Of a stretch of DNA of 64,000 nt, positions 61,762-64,000 are shown in pieces (position 1 is the stretch's first letter; every line of letters starts with the position of its first letter). A program made the position numbers and the translations under genes. The notes under the pieces are model-generated. The model did no database searches, was not told the origin of the DNA, and was given only the letters and a program-made list of their open reading frames with translations. Location: NCBI GenBank assembly GCA_004556155.1, contig SFIM01000003.1, positions 62,001 to 126,000 of the forward strand. Direction: 5' to 3'. The stretch is from Clostridiales bacterium. Lineage in GTDB: Bacteria > Bacillota > Clostridia > Christensenellales > Aristaeellaceae.

Positions 61762-63261
61762 TTACTGCTTGTTTTCCAGCAGCAGCGAAATCAGGCCCGG
61801 GGACTGCGTTTCGTGCACGCGGTTGATTTCTTCGATGTCCGCGCGGCGGCGGGGCGGGAAGCAGTAGGCGCAGGCAGTCAGCTTGGCAAACGCGCCCGTT
61901 TCCAGCTCGCCATAGGTAAAGGCTGTCAGGGGCAGATACTTGTCCTTTACGCCCTTGCAGTTGGCCATGCTGTGATAGCTGGAGCCGCCGTCCGGATTGT
62001 AATACAGCGGCGTTTCATCGGCGGGGATTTCCATCTGCCGGCCGGCAAAGTCCTCCCAGATCACCAGCTTTGTGCCCACCTTGATGTTATTCCACACCCA
62101 GGTCATGTTGATGCCGTCGGCGTTTTTCAGCCGCTGCACGCGCACGCAGCCATGGCTGGCGCGGGAGCCCAGCTTGGGCTCACAGTTTTTATAGTTCTTG
62201 GTGCCGTCGGCATTTTTGACGTGCGGCACCTCGTGCAGCAAATCGCCGCTGTTAAAGCGCAGGCCCATGCCGCACACCAGGTTATCGGATTTGAAATCGC
62301 CCACGCGGGAGATGATCACAAACTCGCCCGAGCGCGTTTCGTTATAAGGCTGGCGCTCGTTATACAGCCCGGTGGATACGGCCAGGGTGGTAAAGAGCTT
62401 GCCATCCTTAAAGATATACAGCGACTGGGTCAGTTTGTCAATGATCATGCCATAATCGGTACGCACATTATAGGTTTTCAGCTTGTTGGTGCGGATATAG
62501 CCGGTTACAAAGGCGTTCCAGGCCTTGACCTTGGAATCATGGAAGGAGCTGGAATACGTTTCCACCAGCGACCAGCCGTCGCTGCGGGTTTCCAGCACAT
62601 GCACAGCCTGAGACGCGCCCGTTACCACGCCGATGCCCTCGCTGCTGTCGCTGGGCTCGGCGCGCAGGACAACCTGCTCCTTCTGCCCCACATCCACCAC
62701 CTGAATGGGCGCGGTCAGCATGGCCCACACGGCTGCCTCATCGGTGATATCCATGGGCGTGCACCAGTAGCAGCCCGTATGCTGCGGATGATAGCTGCTC
62801 AGATGCGCGGGCGTAATGCTGGCGCTTTGATCGGCAAAGGCCGGCGCTGGCGCGGCGGTCGGCGCGGGCATGGCGGTCGGCGCGGGCGCAGCAGGCGTCG
62901 TCTGCGGGGGCTGCGCAGTCTGGCCGACGGTCAGCACGGCGGTATACGTCTGCCCCTCATAGGTAAGGATCAGGCGATACGCGCCCTCGGCCAGCGGCTC
63001 GGCAAAGAACTGCTCGTCCAGCGTCAGCACATGCAGCCCGCCCAGCAGCATGCGCTCGGACAGGATGACAGCCACATCCGCGCCGCCCTGCGTGGTCAGG
63101 CGCAGCGATGCGCGCCCACTGGCAGGCAGAAAGTAGCGCAGCTCCACGCTTTGGCCGGGCAGCAGGGCGCAGTCCTCCACATAGGGCAGGCTCTCCGCCA
63201 GCGCAAGGCCGGGCATTAGCAGAGCAAGCGACAATATCAGGGCAAGAATTCTGCGGTACAT
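61762..63261 (-). CDS. L,D-transpeptidase (YkuD) with accessory domains
   Basis: 499 residues, exported (MYRRILALILSLALLMPGLA signal). An N-terminal beta-rich region is followed by a Pro/Ala linker (about 130-150), an SH3-like region (VVLRAEPSDSSEGIGVV near 205) and the YkuD catalytic domain, with IDKLTQSLYIFKDGKL near 285 and the nucleophile motif SHGCVRVQ near 400. It cross-links peptidoglycan 3-3. Two small Cys motifs flank the enzyme: HTGCYWCTP near 170 and YHSMANCKG with CAYCFPP at the C-terminus, resembling an Ada-type metal-binding module. GGAGG precedes the ATG at 63261. Confidence 0.87.
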   Translation of the reverse strand: MYRRILALILSLALLMPGLALAESLPYVEDCALLPGQSVELRYFLPASGRASLRLTTQGGADVAVILSERMLLGGLHVLTLDEQFFAEPLAEGAYRLILTYEGQTYTAVLTVGQTAQPPQTTPAAPAPTAMPAPTAAPAPAFADQSASITPAHLSSYHPQHTGCYWCTPMDITDEAAVWAMLTAPIQVVDVGQKEQVVLRAEPSDSSEGIGVVTGASQAVHVLETRSDGWSLVETYSSSFHDSKVKAWNAFVTGYIRTNKLKTYNVRTDYGMIIDKLTQSLYIFKDGKLFTTLAVSTGLYNERQPYNETRSGEFVIISRVGDFKSDNLVCGMGLRFNSGDLLHEVPHVKNADGTKNYKNCEPKLGSRASHGCVRVQRLKNADGINMTWVWNNIKVGTKLVIWEDFAGRQMEIPADETPLYYNPDGGSSYHSMANCKGVKDKYLPLTAFTYGELETGAFAKLTACAYCFPPRRRADIEEINRVHETQSPGLISLLLENKQ

Positions 63262-63343
63262 GAACAACCTCCGTTGAATTGGATGGGGGGTGAACGGAAA
63301 AGGGAACGAGGGGACGCTTCTTTCTTGGAGCCCAAGCAAGAAG

Positions 63344-63490
63344 CAAAGAAAGCTGCGTGTGACGTAAAAGCCAAGCTGGTAAAACTGGCAGGCGGCACTG
63401 CCGCCCACCTGCCGCGGGGGCGGGGCGGGTGGCCATGGCTACTCCCAGTTTTATTCCAGCAGCTTTTCCGTCCACAACACAGGTTCTTTG
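63344..63490. repeat. compact copy of a long inverted-repeat element
   Basis: About 147 bases. The left arm (63344-63389, CAAAGAAAGCTGCGTGTGAC through AAAACTGG) is an imperfect inverse of the right arm (63444-63490, CCCAGTTTTATTCC through GGTTCTTTG), around a GC-rich core. Both arms are shared with the island at 30140-30783. ACTTTC/GAAAGTAACG-type sequence lies outside. No coding content; a MITE-like element is suggested. Confidence 0.65.
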
Positions 63491-63527
63491 AAGAAAGTAA
63501 CGTCTTCTCCTCGTCCGCCCTTTCTCG

Positions 63528-64000
63528 TCAGAAGCTTCTTCCGCTGCCACCGCCGCCATGGCTGGAGCCGCTGCTGCTGCTAAAGGTGCTGTGGCTGCTG
63601 CCGCCGGAGGAGGGCGGATCGTTTTCGATCTTATGGCGCACGGTGGTCGTATACAGGTAAATATCGCGCTCACGGGTCAGGTTCATATCGGTCAGATAGT
63701 TCTCCGCCGAGTCACGCTTGCGGGCGGTTTTCATCTTTCCCTTTTGTGCGGCAGCGATGATCCAGCCAATCAAAATAGCCGGGATCAGCGCAAACAGCGC
63801 GCCCATCTGCAGGCGCTCATAGAAGGTGGCGGGCTCCTGCACCACATCGTCACCCTCGCCGTAATACTGATATACGCTGTCCGGGCTGCCGTTTGCATAA
63901 GCGTCGATAATGCCCTCGCTGCGGGTCAGATATGTGCTGCACGCGCTATAGTAACGGCCCGCGCGCATGTCGCTCTCCATCGCATCGTAAATGGCATTGA
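63528..64000 (-). CDS. C-terminal part of a membrane protein with Ser/Gly/His-rich tail (TPM-domain-like)
   Basis: At least 156 residues; the frame is open through the right edge, so the start is missing. Visible: an extracytoplasmic segment (YYSACSTYLTRSEGIIDAYA), one membrane span (MGALFALIPAILIGWIIAAA), a basic loop, RERDIYLYTTTVRHKIEN and a low-complexity tail of Ser, Gly and His ending HGGGGSGRSF. This is the layout of TPM_phosphatase-family membrane proteins, but the TPM domain itself would lie outside the window. Confidence 0.6.
   Translation of the reverse strand, partial: NAIYDAMESDMRAGRYYSACSTYLTRSEGIIDAYANGSPDSVYQYYGEGDDVVQEPATFYERLQMGALFALIPAILIGWIIAAAQKGKMKTARKRDSAENYLTDMNLTRERDIYLYTTTVRHKIENDPPSSGGSSHSTFSSSSGSSHGGGGSGRSF

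Noticed and set aside
1..64000. tRNA, rRNA, CRISPR arrays, prophage or intact transposase genes
   Set aside because: Looked for by eye on both strands and not seen; a covariance-model search would be needed to exclude small RNAs.

Overview
The window looks like a chromosomal segment of a spore-forming, moderately GC-rich member of the Clostridia, probably an uncultured gut-type lineage near Christensenellales or Oscillospirales. The evidence is two alpha/beta-type small acid-soluble spore proteins, a SpoVB-YabN-HU block, many MKK-type exported binding proteins, strong AGGAGG ribosome binding sites and sigma-A type promoters. No rRNA, tRNA, CRISPR array, prophage or intact insertion sequence was recognised. 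Placement below class level is inference.

Layout: (1) 1-15.6 kb is carbohydrate and phosphodiester metabolism. It holds an alpha/beta hydrolase, two permease-permease-binding protein import cassettes without their own ATPase (1.5-5.1 and 6.6-10.1 kb) flanking an M20 peptidase, a membrane AraC-type regulator broken by a frameshift, and a minus-strand operon of BadF-type sugar kinase, Gfo/Idh/MocA oxidoreductase and glycerophosphodiesterase. (2) 15.8-19.3 kb holds the translational GTPases PrfC and TypA. (3) 19.4-24.3 kb is a regulon-like unit: a Crp/Fnr-type regulator, a matching pair of GTTGC/GCAAC operators, an NMT1/SsuA-type ABC importer and three tandem Cys/His-rich exported paralogues. 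(4) 24.4-31 kb has an oxidoreductase, an exported protein converging on an ECF sigma/anti-sigma pair inside a low-GC patch, two spore proteins, a purine salvage pair (xpt and a BMP-family binding protein) behind PurR-box-like sites, and a repeat island of about 0.9 kb. (5) 31-41 kb has a TetR unit with a decayed flavodoxin gene and DUF6440, SpoVB-YabN-HU, a DnaJ/DUF5685 pair, a metallo-hydrolase, and small membrane proteins. (6) 41-49 kb is a minus-strand Fbp/Afu-type ABC importer ending in a second glycerophosphodiesterase, divergent from a LacI regulator fused to a solute-binding-protein domain. (7) 49.2-54.4 kb has a NusG-II/Gx membrane pair, a LysR regulator and an exported FMN_bind plus FAD reductase that appears built for covalent flavinylation, suggesting extracytoplasmic respiration. 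(8) 54.7-64 kb has an SH3-repeat protein, a DeoR regulator divergent from a glycerol-1-phosphate dehydrogenase, a GT1 glycosyltransferase, glycogen phosphorylase, an L,D-transpeptidase and a truncated membrane protein at the edge.

Common threads are capture of sugars and glycerophospho-compounds (four binding-protein systems beside the purine one, two GDPDs, G1P dehydrogenase, glycogen phosphorylase), local regulators next to their likely targets, and an extracytoplasmic flavin reductase locus. Four genes are interrupted (AraC sensor, first Cys-rich paralogue, flavodoxin, one small membrane protein), and two dispersed repeat families link intergenic regions up to 60 kb apart. The most novel-looking items are the Cys/His-rich triad with its regulator and importer, the flavinylated reductase locus, and the LacI-solute-binding-protein fusion.
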